Assembly: GCA_951799405.1 (NCBI GenBank)
Contig: OX637353.1
Location: 16,244,001-16,308,000 of the forward strand
Direction: 5' to 3'
Source of the DNA: Agapetus fuscipes
Taxonomy: Eukaryota > Arthropoda > Insecta > Trichoptera > Glossosomatidae
DNA: 64,000 nucleotides
Positions 20,136 through 29,479 of the stretch are shown one piece after another. Below the pieces are notes generated by a model, which ran no database searches, was not told the origin of the DNA, and worked only from the letters and a program-made list of their open reading frames with translations. The first letter of the stretch is position 1; each line of letters begins with the position of its first letter. Both the position numbers and the translations under genes were made by a program.

Positions 20136-20138
20136 ATT

Positions 20139-20591
20139 ATGATTATGTGGAAGGATGTCAAGTTCACAGATCCCCGAACGCATCATAAATGGACTTATTG
20201 GACACCTAGGAGGAAGACGAAGGGTCGGAAGACTAAGGCTGAAGCCGCGGTTACTACATGTGCCAAGCTGGAGGACCACGCCGTGGACAGAGACGGATGG
20301 AGGCTGAGGATACCGGAAGCCAAGAAGAGATATGGCCATATGGGCTGTAGAGACATTGAAGAAGTAGTAAGAAGAGTTTGCCTAAACAAAGCGCACCCGC
20401 ATGCCAACTATCTGGAACACGCGGGAGCTCATGGCACGTGTAAGCAACATGTCCTGCCAGCAGTGGAATACGGCACAGCAACAGTAACAGTTAGAACTCT
20501 CACCCTGACTAGCGACCCGCATGGAAGTGACAACGACGCATATTTCACTGAACGAAAATGTATGCGATGTGCTCGCACTTTGTTAACATGA
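20139..20591 (+). pseudogene. Possible RTE-like C-terminal remnant
   Basis: A 150-codon frame. Residues around 15-55 (HHKWTYWTPRRKTKGRKTKA, then DHAVDRDGWR) recall the W.PR.GKR..GR...RW...A.DRD.WR end of RTE polyproteins with frame damage. The rest (KKRYGHMGCRDIEEVVRR and onward) is not recognised. The composition is protein-like and less AT-rich than the surroundings. It might be part of an unknown gene. Confidence 0.4.
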
Positions 20592-20628
20592 CTTAGCTAA
20601 GCATACAGTGGAACTTCTTGCCGCGTTC

Positions 20629-20816
20629 TCCCCTCCATTGCAGGATCGTCCACTTGGAAACAGCTGCCCCCAGAAGTGCGCGCCAAGGAAGGAATTGAGA
20701 GCTTCAAGAGGGGAATGAAGACCCACTTCTTCACCACCGCGTCAAGACTGAAAGCGTTCTTGCAGTGACAGTAGTCACGAAACGGCGCTCTACAAATCAT
20801 CACCATCATCATCACG
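20629..20816 (+). pseudogene. L-F LINE C-terminus nested in SINE-B
   Basis: Frame GSSTWKQLPPEVRAKEGIES then FKRGMKTHFF, stop, then ACGAAACGGCGCTCTACAAA and an (ATC)n tail. It is nearly the same as 56880-57050. It is 5'-truncated inside the FGDRAFAVAGPS block. Confidence 0.8.
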
Positions 20817-20977
20817 CGGAACCTCTTTACGCCAATCACTTCTATTGAAGTAGAGGTTTCCCGGCTCCTGTGGGGGCTAATAATAATTACTTGTGAAGAC
20901 TGAGTAAGCCTTGCCGGTATTTTTTATTTATTTTGGGTTTGAAATAAACACAGAAACGGGAAATCCTTTCTGACATG

Positions 20978-21311
20978 ATGGATGTGAAAGTAAAGGCGTA
21001 AAAGAATATGATGAGACGGTTTGGACATGTAATAAGAATGGATGATGAAAGACATACAAAGTGTCTGTGCAGAGGAAATGTGAAAGGAAAAACAGGAAAG
21101 GGACGACCGAGAAAAGTATGGTTGGATCAGATTGCTGAAATCGTGAAAGAATGGAATATACAAAGCGAATTTAATAGAAGGCAATGTATGAAAAATGGGA
21201 TGGATGTGAATGAACTAAAAGAGGTATGCAAGGAAAGGAAAAAATGGAGGAAAATCTCCGAAGGCTCTTACCACTTCTAGCGGAATGGCGACTGAGTTAA
21301 AGTTTCAGTTA
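20978..21311 (+). pseudogene. L-G LINE C-terminus, best-preserved copy
   Basis: The 21008-21280 frame (91 codons) reads RRFGHVIRMDDERHTKCLC, then GKGRPRKVWLDQIAEIVKEW, then MDVNELKEVCKERKKWR. This is the segment after the RT domain in non-LTR retrotransposons of moths and other insects, where R.WFGHV.RM and GRPR...DQI are landmarks. Nothing upstream survives, so this is a 5'-truncated insertion. Confidence 0.82.
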
Positions 21312-21774
21312 CACCGTCGGTGGGATTCGAACCCGTGCTCTCGGCATGGAAAATAAGCAAGCCGGGCTATCTAAATAGTTTTATATAAAGGTGAACACAC
21401 GTTGGGAATATGCGACAAGCGCCACATGTAAATTAAAAGTATCTGGCTCGAGTCCAAGAAAGAAAATATTAATAAATAAAATCGCGCTGAGAGCTGTCAG
21501 ATGGGATTTCTAGAATGCATTTATTACTTTAATGGCCGCGTTACAAATAATCCATGTTGAAATGTGGACCTCTTCAAGATGGCGAGATTTATAGCTGAAG
21601 CGAGCCCACTTCTCGCAGCATAAAAATATATATCATTTCACAAAATTCTCAATTCACGAATGAGACATTAGCTGACCTACAAACTTAAAACAAAGCATTA
21701 ACACCGTTACTAAATAAGTGTTTCAACGTCTGTAACAGCTATAGTAAATTATGTGAGAATTGATATTATATTTC

Positions 21775-22148
21775 TTAAGGCCAGGTATTTCCAACGATAG
21801 CATATCGATACCTTAAAGGTAAAAATGAATAACTGACATATTAAGCTAACTTGGTTTCTCAGATAAATGCAGCTTTTCCTATTTTCTGCGAGAGAAAGCA
21901 CTACGAAAGTGTGAAAATACTGTAGTTTAGATAGAAGACTTGCATGAGCACTGCCTTGTAATTAGTTCACTTACTATGAGAAGTTACTCCCAATATAATG
22001 TTTTATCCACGATTTCTCAAACCAGTGAATCAGCATTTATGTGACTTTAAAATTATTATAAAAAAAACTATCCCTTCGATGAAATAAGTACGTCCATATC
22101 ATTCAGAATGAAGTCACTTTGCTAACGTTGAAAATACTGGGCATAAGG
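21775..22148. mobile_element. Repeat T, complete inverted-terminus element
   Basis: Ends TTAAGGCCAGGTATTTCCAA and its inverse GCTAACGTTGAAAATACTGG with GCATAAGG give terminal inverted repeats near 28 bp on a 374 bp element. The interior matches repeat T at 782-1012 in reverse. Elements at 39725 and 59688 share these ends with different interiors. Confidence 0.8.
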
Positions 22149-22324
22149 GACGTAACGAATACCCACACTTTTAAAGACATTTATTTTCTGGCTAAATATA
22201 GTTTTCTTTTGAAATTAAAAGTACAAAAGGATTTCCTCGCCTGTATTTTACCAGCAGTGGATCTGTTACGCGTCACCTGTGCTAACTGCCTCTCAATAAC
22301 TCCATCTCCAGTTCTTGTTTGGCT

Positions 22325-22745
22325 TATCTACTATTTTAAAAAAGACCTTTCAATGGAATCATCTTTAGAATCACATTCTACACAATCTGAGCTAAGAAAA
22401 AAAATAAACCACGTTAATTTAAGAGTTGTTTTAAATATCTTTCTACTCTAGAGACGCGTGAAAGTTCGTGCCTATAAATGCTGCACGCATACTTACAAAT
22501 TAAAATCCAACCTCAAATGAACATTAACTCTGCAACTTTTGCCGACCTTCCCTGAAAAATGGGTGACCTTAGAAAAATGAACATTTTTCTACAGTATTGG
22601 TGGTCAGCCGCATATTAACCTATAAGTCAAGGAAATAATAAGTATTCAAAAGTCACATTGGTTCAGTAGGAACACATACAAACATTGCTCATGTGAAATT
22701 ATCTCTGTTGGAGATAGGGCAAACGAGCACTAAGGTGAGGAAGTG
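22325..22745 (-). repeat. Repeat R copy split by SINE-A
   Basis: Reverse repeat R: GGCTTATCTACTATTTTAAA at the left and AACATTGCTCATGTGAAATT at the right, with a reverse SINE-A at 22472-22632 in between. The open frame at 22119-22451 spans repeat T and repeat R sequence and is not a gene. Confidence 0.72.
22472..22632 (-). mobile_element. SINE-A partial copy in repeat R
   Basis: It lacks the 3' third and starts at the central palindrome region (TGCTGCACGCATACTTAC). It ends TATAAGTCAAGGAA. Confidence 0.75.
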
Positions 22746-22867
22746 TCGCGAGCATGGTTTAGCATGTGTGATAGATTATTGTCACCAGCATACACAGCCA
22801 GGTGGAAGCAACAACTGTTTACAGATTACACAACTAGCATGACGTAGGAGAGCGTTTAAATGCGTTT

Positions 22868-23149
22868 AAATCTATAATCTAAGTTGCAAAGATATATTTC
22901 ATTTCAGATTCTTATTAAATGCATTCCCATAAACAACACGTATAACCATCCTATCCTGAAACAGGAGTGACATCGGCAAAGTGAACCATTTTAACGGTAT
23001 GATTGGTCAGCCTCGTAACAACCTATAAGTCACAGTGCTCTCATCAAATAATAATAATAATAATATTAGAATGGTTCATTTGGTGAGCGCTGTTTTTGTG
23101 TGAATCACGACCTAGCTTGTACGAAGTGTTACCACTAGACTACAGACCG
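22868..23149 (-). mobile_element. SINE-A with internal deletion, then SINE-C remnant
   Basis: 22868-23034 is a reverse SINE-A missing the middle (CAACACGTATAACC joins CATCCTATCCTGAAAC). 23070-23149 holds the tail and head of a reverse SINE-C with the body deleted. Confidence 0.7.
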
Positions 23150-23193
23150 GTCATGTTGATGTTCACATCAACGTGTGTGAGGAAATGGAGTAG

Positions 23194-23393
23194 AGATCCC
23201 CGCAAGTAAGTCTTGACGACTAGGCTAGGTCTTGCCGTGTCTATTTTAAGATAGGGCGGAATAAAACACGGCGGCGTATCAACAGCTGATCCATTTTATA
23301 TGAAACAACGATCAGCTATTCAGGCACCGCCATGTTTTATTCCGTCCTATCTACAAATAGATATGGTAAGATCCGTGGAGACTTCCACCCCCA
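23194..23393 (+). mobile_element. MITE M copy
   Basis: Interior AGATAGGGCGGAATAAAACA and CATGTTTTATTCCGTCC inverted, right end GAGACTTCCACCC, left end decayed (AAGTCTTGACGACTAGG). Confidence 0.7.
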
Positions 23394-23479
23394 GGAGGTA
23401 CAGAAGGAACGTTACTGAGTAAACCACTATCGCGAACTTTAATAAGTATGTGATTAGATACCTTTTGCAAGTATTGAGT

Positions 23480-23905
23480 TATAATATAGAGGAGAAGAAA
23501 CTAACTTACGGCATTGATACCTACTACGGGGCACAGTTGTCCCCAGTCCTGTCAAACACAGCAGTGGTGTAGTCATACAAAACATGCTCTTACCTGTGAA
23601 ATCCTATGTTTTCTTGCTTTCTCCATTTTGTGTTTCGACACCTAATAATTACACATGCCATAATGTTTTTTACGTTTAAAATTTGACATATTTACCGATC
23701 CAAAGAGTTCCGGCGAGCCCACTCCGCAAGCAGAAGAGAGCAGAGTTTGGACACTTACCTGAAACAAGGAGAACAATCAGTTAAAACAATGGAAGAAAAA
23801 AATGCCATTTACGATTAAATTTTGTACAATTTACCAATCAAAAGATTAATAACGCGTGCGCGCAATGTTCTTGCAGGCGTGAGTTTCAAAGCTACCTACT
23901 TTCTG
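23480..23905 (+). repeat. Repeat K copy
   Basis: Blocks in order: AGGAGAAGAAACTAACTTAC, GTCCTGTCAAACACAGCAG, GTCATACAAAACATGC, TTGCTTTCTCCATTTTG, GTTTCGACACCTAATAA, and at the far end GCGTGCGCGCAATGTTCTTG. The inverse order appears at 44560-44930. Between 23690 and 23810 this copy has an extra segment flanked by similar words (TTTACGTTTAAAATTTG and TTTACGATTAAATTTTG) that the 44 kb copy lacks. Confidence 0.68.
23740..23805 (-). promoter_or_regulatory. Recursive-splice-site-like motif
   Basis: On the minus strand a pyrimidine-rich stretch (GTTCTCCTTGTTTCAG) is followed immediately by GTAAGT, with the junction between 23759 and 23758. A TTTAACTGAT branch-point candidate lies about 20 bases upstream. 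Fused acceptor-donor sequences of the form (Y)nNCAG|GTAAGT are the ratchet points of long insect introns. Alternatively a short exon starts here and ends before GTAAAT at about 23692. This rests on motif match only. Confidence 0.45.
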
Positions 23906-24632
23906 GAATAATTTCGTTGTTTCACCATAGTTTTATTTGCTGTCAACAAAATGACGCTGTGAACATGGAGGTATGTATATTCAATGGAGGGGCTATGAAT
24001 GTGATTTAGTACCAATCGACATGATGCAACGCATGCAACGTCTTTGACACCATACATTGTTAATAGTGCTGTCTCGCTCACGACATATGAAATGCTTTTG
24101 TTACTTTCTGTATAAGCAACATGTCTCTAATCCGTCTTCAATCTATGTACATATCACCATGGACACCCATGAAATGACTATGGTAACGTGTTTGTTACTA
24201 GTGTTGTTGAAAGTATGAAAATATCTGATATATTCCGAATTCAAAAATGTTTCCACCTTCCCATCACAAGTATCTATTACCGCGAGCATAGAAGTTACAT
24301 ACTTGAAGAAGCAAATATCGATGACTGTGCATATCTTTGTTCTCTCTCTCTAGGTAACGAAGATTTGCTTTTAAGTAAGTTGAAACGGATGTAGTGTATA
24401 TTTTCGTTAAAATAGTTTCTAGTCCACAGACATCATCAATTAATGATTGCAGGAGCCGACGCACGACTTTTGTACTGCCAGTTATTACTTTCATCCATAA
24501 AGGCGGACAGAGAATGTAAGAGAAATGGCGTTGTTCGTATTACATCAGCCAAATGATTTTTTAAAAAGATTGATTAATGAGGAATTACGAAACTCAAAAA
24601 TAAATTTAAATTACTACACCGTTTCCATTTGA
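23906..24632. other. Old repeat mixture, no gene seen
   Basis: Segment 24330-24395 (TTTGTTCTCTCTC, AGTAAGTTGAAACGGATG) is shared with 61317-61380. Segment 24120-24260 resembles 10150-10340 in inverse. No coding region is supported. Confidence 0.4.
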
Positions 24633-24715
24633 TGATGATGATGATGATGGATGATTTCTTTCCCGTGGCGCCATTTAATAGTCCAGGACCATCTCAAGGG
24701 CGCCATGGCGCCATT
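24633..24715 (-). mobile_element. L-F LINE 3' fragment
   Basis: A (GAT)n tail then GGATGATTTCTTTCCCGTGG and GGTCCTGGAC on the inverse strand. Only about 80 bp remain. Confidence 0.65.
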
Positions 24716-24737
24716 TGAGTGTGCATTAAGAATATTG

Positions 24738-24960
24738 CAGTTCTGTAATTCTGTCGCCATTCCGCTAGGGGTGGCTAGAGCCTCTGTATATTTTCCTCAT
24801 TTTTTTCCTATCCTTACATACCTTTTTCAATTCATGCATATCCATCACCTTTCTCATACATCTCCTTGTCCGTACTTTCTCGGTCTTCCCTTTTGCATTT
24901 CCTCTGTATATACATATACACAAGCAGAATGTTTTTCGCTTACACGTTGAGAAGCGATCT
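24738..24960 (-). pseudogene. L-G LINE C-terminal fragment, reverse
   Basis: Starts with the L-G 3' end (CTGTAATTCTGTCGCCATTC then CGCTAGGGGTGG on the plus strand). The decayed minus frame holds MRKVMDMHELKKVCKDRKKM and TEKVRTRR. An internal deletion removes the DQI segment. Confidence 0.68.
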
Positions 24961-25164
24961 CGATCGCTCGAGATGACAGTTGTCAATCTCACGAGGGCTC
25001 ACCTATGCCACACCACAATATCGTGCAATGGTTTTCCTTGGTGACAGCCAATTAACTACTTCAAAATCTTGATCTTGAAGAGAAGTATAGGAAGAGGAAG
25101 GTGAGTATATAAAAACATGGCATTCAAATCTTTCATCAGGTGACAGTGAATGTCGATATAACGG

Positions 25165-25305
25165 ATCAGCCAGGAACCAGCTGCCACCGGAAGTTCGAGC
25201 ATCAAAATCCAGGGACACACTACTTCGCCGCGATAACACAGAAAGCACCCTTGGAGTGACAATCTTCACGAAACGGCGCTTTATCAAGTCATCATCATCA
25301 TCATC
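25165..25305 (+). pseudogene. L-F-like LINE C-terminus, decayed
   Basis: GGAACCAGCTGCCACCGGAA corresponds to the WNQLPPEVRA codons, followed by ACGAAACGGCGCTTTATCAA and an (ATC)n tail. Frame breaks occur in between. Confidence 0.68.
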
Positions 25306-25314
25306 AACGTATCG

Positions 25315-25575
25315 TCACCTTGGTGCTAGTTATTCTTATCTCCAACAGAGGTGATTTCACATCAGCAATGTTTGTAAGTGTATTGGGCCAATGTGTTTTA
25401 TGAATGATGGAAATTGATTTTGAAAATATTTAAAACAACTCTCACATTATCTAGGTTTACGTTTTATTCTTAGTTCAGATGATGTAGAATGTGATTCTTA
25501 AGACGACTCCATTTAAAGGTCATGTTTGAATCAAATGGTAGATAAGCCAAACAAGCACCGGGGGAACGAAATGTC
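25315..25575 (+). repeat. Repeat R copy, uninterrupted
   Basis: Runs from AGGTGATTTCACATCAGCAA through AACTCTCACATTATCTAGG to AGATAAGCCAAACAAGCACC and GGGGG. It is the reference for the three interrupted copies. Confidence 0.72.
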
Positions 25576-25720
25576 ATCAATTCAATACGTAAGTATGTCT
25601 TAAATAATCACCAAGAAAAAATTGTTATGACATTTCAAGAAAATATATCAAACGAAGAGGTAACCTCCGTCTCGATACAAACATCTATGTAGTACTTGCT
25701 ATATATTGTGCCTGTCGGCT

Positions 25721-25962
25721 GTACCCTTAGTACGAGTTGCAAAACTTGTGAAAAGTTAAGTTTACGGAAAATATTAAAGAGTGATTTCTCCCAAAATCTG
25801 CCGTTTTTGTTTCTTACACTTTATGGTCTTAGCAAAAGAGTTACAGTGATAAAGAAAATCAAGTTCAAACAAACAAAATCGGCAGATTTTGAGAGAAATC
25901 ACTCTTTTATAATTGTCGTAAACTTTACATTACTCAAGTTTTGCAACTCGTACTAGGGGTAC
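25721..25962. mobile_element. Fold-back element F2
   Basis: About 240 bp with ends GTACCCTTAGTACGAGTTGC and GCAACTCGTACTAGGGGTAC, arms of about 100 bp, and the shared core ACTTTATGGTCTTAGCAAAA at 25819-25838. A third TCGTATTAGGGGTAC word just outside suggests an adjacent old end. Confidence 0.8.
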
Positions 25963-26317
25963 TCGTATTAGGGGTACATAGTATTAGGTACTACTGAGCA
26001 ATGACGTCACAGGCAGTAACTGTTACGCCATCGCCTCTTCACTGTGGGTCACATTACGTCCAAGTTAGATCACAAGATTTTATAACGTGTGACGATGAAA
26101 TGTCCACCAACACAATCTCCATTGACCTAATGTCCATTGAAAGAATAGCCACGCGAAAAGATGTCCACCCGGCAAAATGTCCATTGACAAAATGTCCGTC
26201 GAAAAAATGTGCACGCGACAAAATGTCCATCGACAAAATGTCAACAGACAAAATGTCCACCAAAATAATGTCCAACGACAAAATGCCCACCTATATTGCG
26301 TTGAAGGTTCACAACAT

Positions 26318-26612
26318 GCCGGTCCGTAGTTCAGTGGTAACACTTCGGACTCTGAATGGAAGGTTGTGGGTTCGAATCCCGGCGGAGCACAAAAAATATA
26401 CCATTTATATTTTTAAATTTGCTCTTCGCTGGGTTGAAAAATTCATAAACCTTAACCAAAGACCGGTCATCAAAAGGTCCATCCAGCCTTACAGCAACTG
26501 GGGTTCGCTTGAGAATTGACGCTTTCTACAGCGACGACCAAGCTCCCAGAGGGCTCTTGAGGTGTGATACACACAAAACAGCGCTCACCAAATGAATCAG
26601 CCTAATTTTTAA
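26318..26612 (+). mobile_element. SINE-C copy, well preserved
   Basis: Head GCCGGTCCGTAGTTCAGTGG, B box GGGTTCGAATCCCGG, full body to CAGCGCTCACCAAATGAATC. Confidence 0.9.
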
Positions 26613-26659
26613 TTTAACATAACATAAAAGTAATAATATTGTAACATTGTAATAATTGT

Positions 26660-27160
26660 ATTTATTTATTTATTTATTTATTTATTTACGGCGTAAGCCT
26701 TTAACAAAATAAGTATATAATTAAATCAAAAACAGTTTTTGTCTTTTACAAATAAACAAAAATACAGTAAGAAAATAAAAGTAAAACTCTATATAAACTC
26801 AAAAATAAGAAAACTATAAAAATACTAAAAAACCTTAAACTGTAAGCTATATACAAACAATAAAAATTAAAAAATAGCAAAAAATTAAAAATAAAAACTT
26901 CAGATACCATTCAAATATCACTAATAAAGAAATTCACCAGGCAGACATCGTTCATATAATAACAATCTAAAACAATATAATTTATTATATATTATGGATG
27001 TCCCAAAAACATTTTTTTCAAACCTTGGTTATAGGTATGGTAATTATTATTATGCAGAACCAAGTCAAGTGAGGCATACTCATTACCAATGCGCTGTAAG
27101 CGATGCATAAGCTTTGGAATATCATAGACGTTTCCAGACCAATTTAAGCCTAGAATGTTT
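26660..27160 (-). pseudogene. LINE 3' end with (AAAT)n tail
   Basis: A minus-strand frame ends at 26992-26994 and reads VYDIPKLMHRLQRIGNEYAS then LDLVLHNNNYH just upstream. It is followed by about 300 bp of A-rich untranslated sequence and a (TAAA)n tail seen as TTTATTTATTTATTT at 26661-26690. The layout fits a non-LTR retrotransposon 3' end. The protein family was not recognised. Confidence 0.45.
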
Positions 27161-27164
27161 GATT

Positions 27165-27400
27165 GTAATACGAGTAGCTATAAAAGGCGTGAATCGCCTG
27201 CAAGTAGGGCAGTCTCAAAGTACTCGTGGCCTTTACAGGCCAAGTCAGCAAAAGTGAACTATCGAAGTGTTATATAAAATAAATTGTGAGCCAAATAAAT
27301 TACTTTTAAATAAATCTCTGGCCGTTTTAATTAAGAAGACCATCATTTAAAATTTTTAAAACATTATAACCCTAAAAACACTACAATTGGTCATAAGCAT
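27165..27400 (+). mobile_element. LTR-like segment
   Basis: CTATAAAAGG box, then about 120 bp later ATATAAAATAAATTGTGAGC. The layout is that of the other solo-LTR-like sequences, but the ends were not resolved. Confidence 0.4.
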
Positions 27401-27789
27401 CACCCACATTTTGTCGGTGGATATTTTATCGGTGGACATTATGTCGGTGGACATTCTGTGTATAGCCAACTTGTCGTCGAACGTTTTATGAGACGAGTGG
27501 AGTGATGGGAGAGGAGGGCAGGGGAGGGGTGTACGCGGGAAGCACGCAGTTTTTCCACAGAGATAAATTTTCCGCAGTGAATGTCGTGACGTTCACAAAT
27601 TATCACAACTCTACCAAGTTAGCGATGAACACGTCAAGTTAACTTAACTGCGTAGCTGGCGAGCTGTCGCTAGAGGACACGGTGAGTCACGGTGACAGTT
27701 AGAACGGCACACTGACAAAACGACGCATGACATAACGACACTGTGGCAAAATGACACATGCCAGAATTACTCATGACAGAACGACATAT

Positions 27790-28056
27790 CGAGGGTGATT
27801 TGACAATAAGTCCTATATTGAAAATGCCAACTTTACAGGAGAGACTAAAATGTGTTTAATAAATAATGTCTCAGTCACATGATTTTAAAAAAAAATACGT
27901 AAATGCTTATTTTCTTAATGTTTATTGTTTATTTTGACAAAAGATGAAAATTGTTACTAGTTTTGTTGTAACATTGTGTTTGTACATAGGACAAAATCAC
28001 ACATAAAAAAACACCAAAAAATTTGATAGTAGGTACTTATTGCCAGATCACCCTCG
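27790..28056. mobile_element. 267 bp MITE with ATAT duplication
   Basis: Terminal inverted repeats of about 28 bp, CGAGGGTGATTTGACAATAA and inverse TTATTGCCAGATCACCCTCG, flanked by ATAT on both sides (27786-27789 and 28057-28060). No coding capacity. It is inserted inside the fold-back arm. Confidence 0.82.
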
Positions 28057-28281
28057 ATATGGCATAACGACACATAACAGAACGATAGATGACATAACGA
28101 CACATGACAGAACGTCACATAACAGAACAATACTATGACAAAACATCACGTGACAAAGCTCAGATACCTTAAACAGAACATACCATAGACGCCACATGAA
28201 ACGGTTTTGCCTTGTGTTGTTTTGTCATGTGATGTGCTGCCATTCTGATTTTTTGTTATGTCGTTATGTCAAAATATAATT

Positions 28282-28540
28282 TTAGAATAATTTATTTGGT
28301 GAGCGCTGTTTTTATGTGAACCACACCACAAGTGCCCTCTGTGAGCTTGGTCGTCGCTGTAGAAAGCTTCAATTCTCTAGCCAGACCCAATCGGTATGAG
28401 GCTGCGATGGACCTACGGTGGCCGGTCATTGGTAAAGGCAGATTAATTTTTCAACCATGCTCCGCCGGGATGCGAGCCCACTACCTTCCAATAACGAGTC
28501 CGAGGTGTTAACTACAGGATTTCAGACCGGTCAATCATGT
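28282..28540 (-). mobile_element. SINE-C copy in fold-back element
   Basis: A reverse copy with tail GGTGAGCGCTGTTTTTATGT and a diverged head (GGATGCGAGCCCACTACC, CTACAGGATTTCAGACCGG). The AAATATACCATTTATATT block is deleted. Confidence 0.78.
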
Positions 28541-28600
28541 GTCGTTTTGTCAGTGTGTCGTTCTCGCATGGAAACAGTGAGTCACATGACAACAATAATA

Positions 28601-29092
28601 ACACTGAAGGTTGTTGGTAGCGACAAGTCACTGGAGGAAAACGTTTAGGATAAGCCGCCATGGTAATAGTACCGGCTAAATAACACTGAAGGTTGTTGGT
28701 AGCGACAAGTCACTGGAGGAAAACGTTTAGGATAAGCCGCCATGGTAATAGTACCGGCTAAATAACACTGAAGGTTGTTGGTAGCGACAAGTCACTGGAG
28801 GAAAACGTTTAGGATAAGCCGCCATGGTAATAGTACCGGCTAAATAACACTGAAGGTTGTTGGTAGCGACAAGTCACTGGAGGAAAACGTTTAGGATAAG
28901 CCGCCATGGTAATAGTACCGGCTAAATAACACTGAAGGTTGTTGGTAGCGACAAGTCACTGGAGGAAAACGTTTAGGATAAGCCGCCATGGTAATAGTAC
29001 CGGCTAAATAACACTGAAGGTTGTTGGTAGCGACAAGTCACTGGAGGAAAACGTTTAGGATAAGCCGCCATGGTAATAGTACCGGCTAAATA
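28601..29092. repeat. 82 bp tandem array, six near-identical units
   Basis: ACACTGAAGGTTG starts at 28601, 28683, 28765, 28847, 28929 and 29011. I saw no differences between units, so the array is young. The last unit ends TAGTACCGGCTAAATAAA. The unit has no resemblance to the 126 bp array, but both arrays abut FB1-type arms. Confidence 0.95.
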
Positions 29093-29479
29093 AATATGTA
29101 ACTTGTATGGAAGTATTTTCAAGCAGGAGGCTAGCTAACAAAGCGGATCTCCTGCAGATAGAATAATATAAATGTATTACAATACATTAATAAATTAAAT
29201 ACACATTAAACGAAGCAAAATGATGAATAAACTCATAAATAAAGATATGAGTATAAAATTAATACAGATCTTTGTGTTATGAAATAAAAAATGCGTATTT
29301 ATTTTGAGTTGAAAAATACGCAAATATGTTGATTGCAAAGTGGCGCACTAAACAAACAAGGCGGGAAGTGCGACTTGTCAAGGAGTTCAAAGGGAAACAG
29401 AGCGGCATAATATCCAGAACGGAAAATTCCGGTGGAGAGTAAACACGGGCTAACATCGTCAGCATCATCCCTGTTAGGG

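Larger units (their letters stand above)
20590..21375 (-). mobile_element. SINE-B broken by two LINE insertions
   Basis: SINE-B pieces lie at 20590-20628 (tail, CTTCTTGCCGCGTTCTC), 20817-20977 (body, to AACGGGAAATCCTTTCTGAC) and 21312-21375 (head, GGTGGGATTCGAACCC). An L-F fragment fills the first gap and an L-G fragment the second. Joined in order they make one reverse SINE-B, so both LINEs are younger. Confidence 0.75.
26094..27492. mobile_element. Sub-repeat fold-back element (FB2)
   Basis: The left arm (26094-26300) is made of about 12 imperfect 15 bp units GACAAAATGTCCATC. The right arm (27405-27492) has the inverse units (GTCGGTGGACATT). The interior holds a SINE-C, a LINE 3' end and an LTR-like segment. 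Inverted arms built from short tandem units are the hallmark of FB-type fold-back transposons. Confidence 0.55.
27690..28590. mobile_element. Sub-repeat fold-back element (FB1 family)
   Basis: Left arm words GACAAAACGACGCATGAC and GACAGAACGACAT. The right arm has the inverse words TTTTGTCATGTGATGTGC and CGTTTTGTCAGTGTGTCG. It is interrupted by a MITE at 27790-28056 and a SINE-C at 28282-28540. Flanks GGTGAGTCACGGTGACAG and CATGGAAACAGTGAGTCAC are again inverse. Confidence 0.6.

Noticed and set aside
20139..20591. A complete novel host gene of 150 codons
   Set aside because: The first third resembles a damaged RTE-type C-terminus, and splice or promoter signals are not evident. It is kept only as a low-confidence pseudogene.
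22119..22451. A 110-codon plus-strand gene
   Set aside because: It spans the junction of repeat T and repeat R in reverse orientation. Both parts recur elsewhere without the frame.
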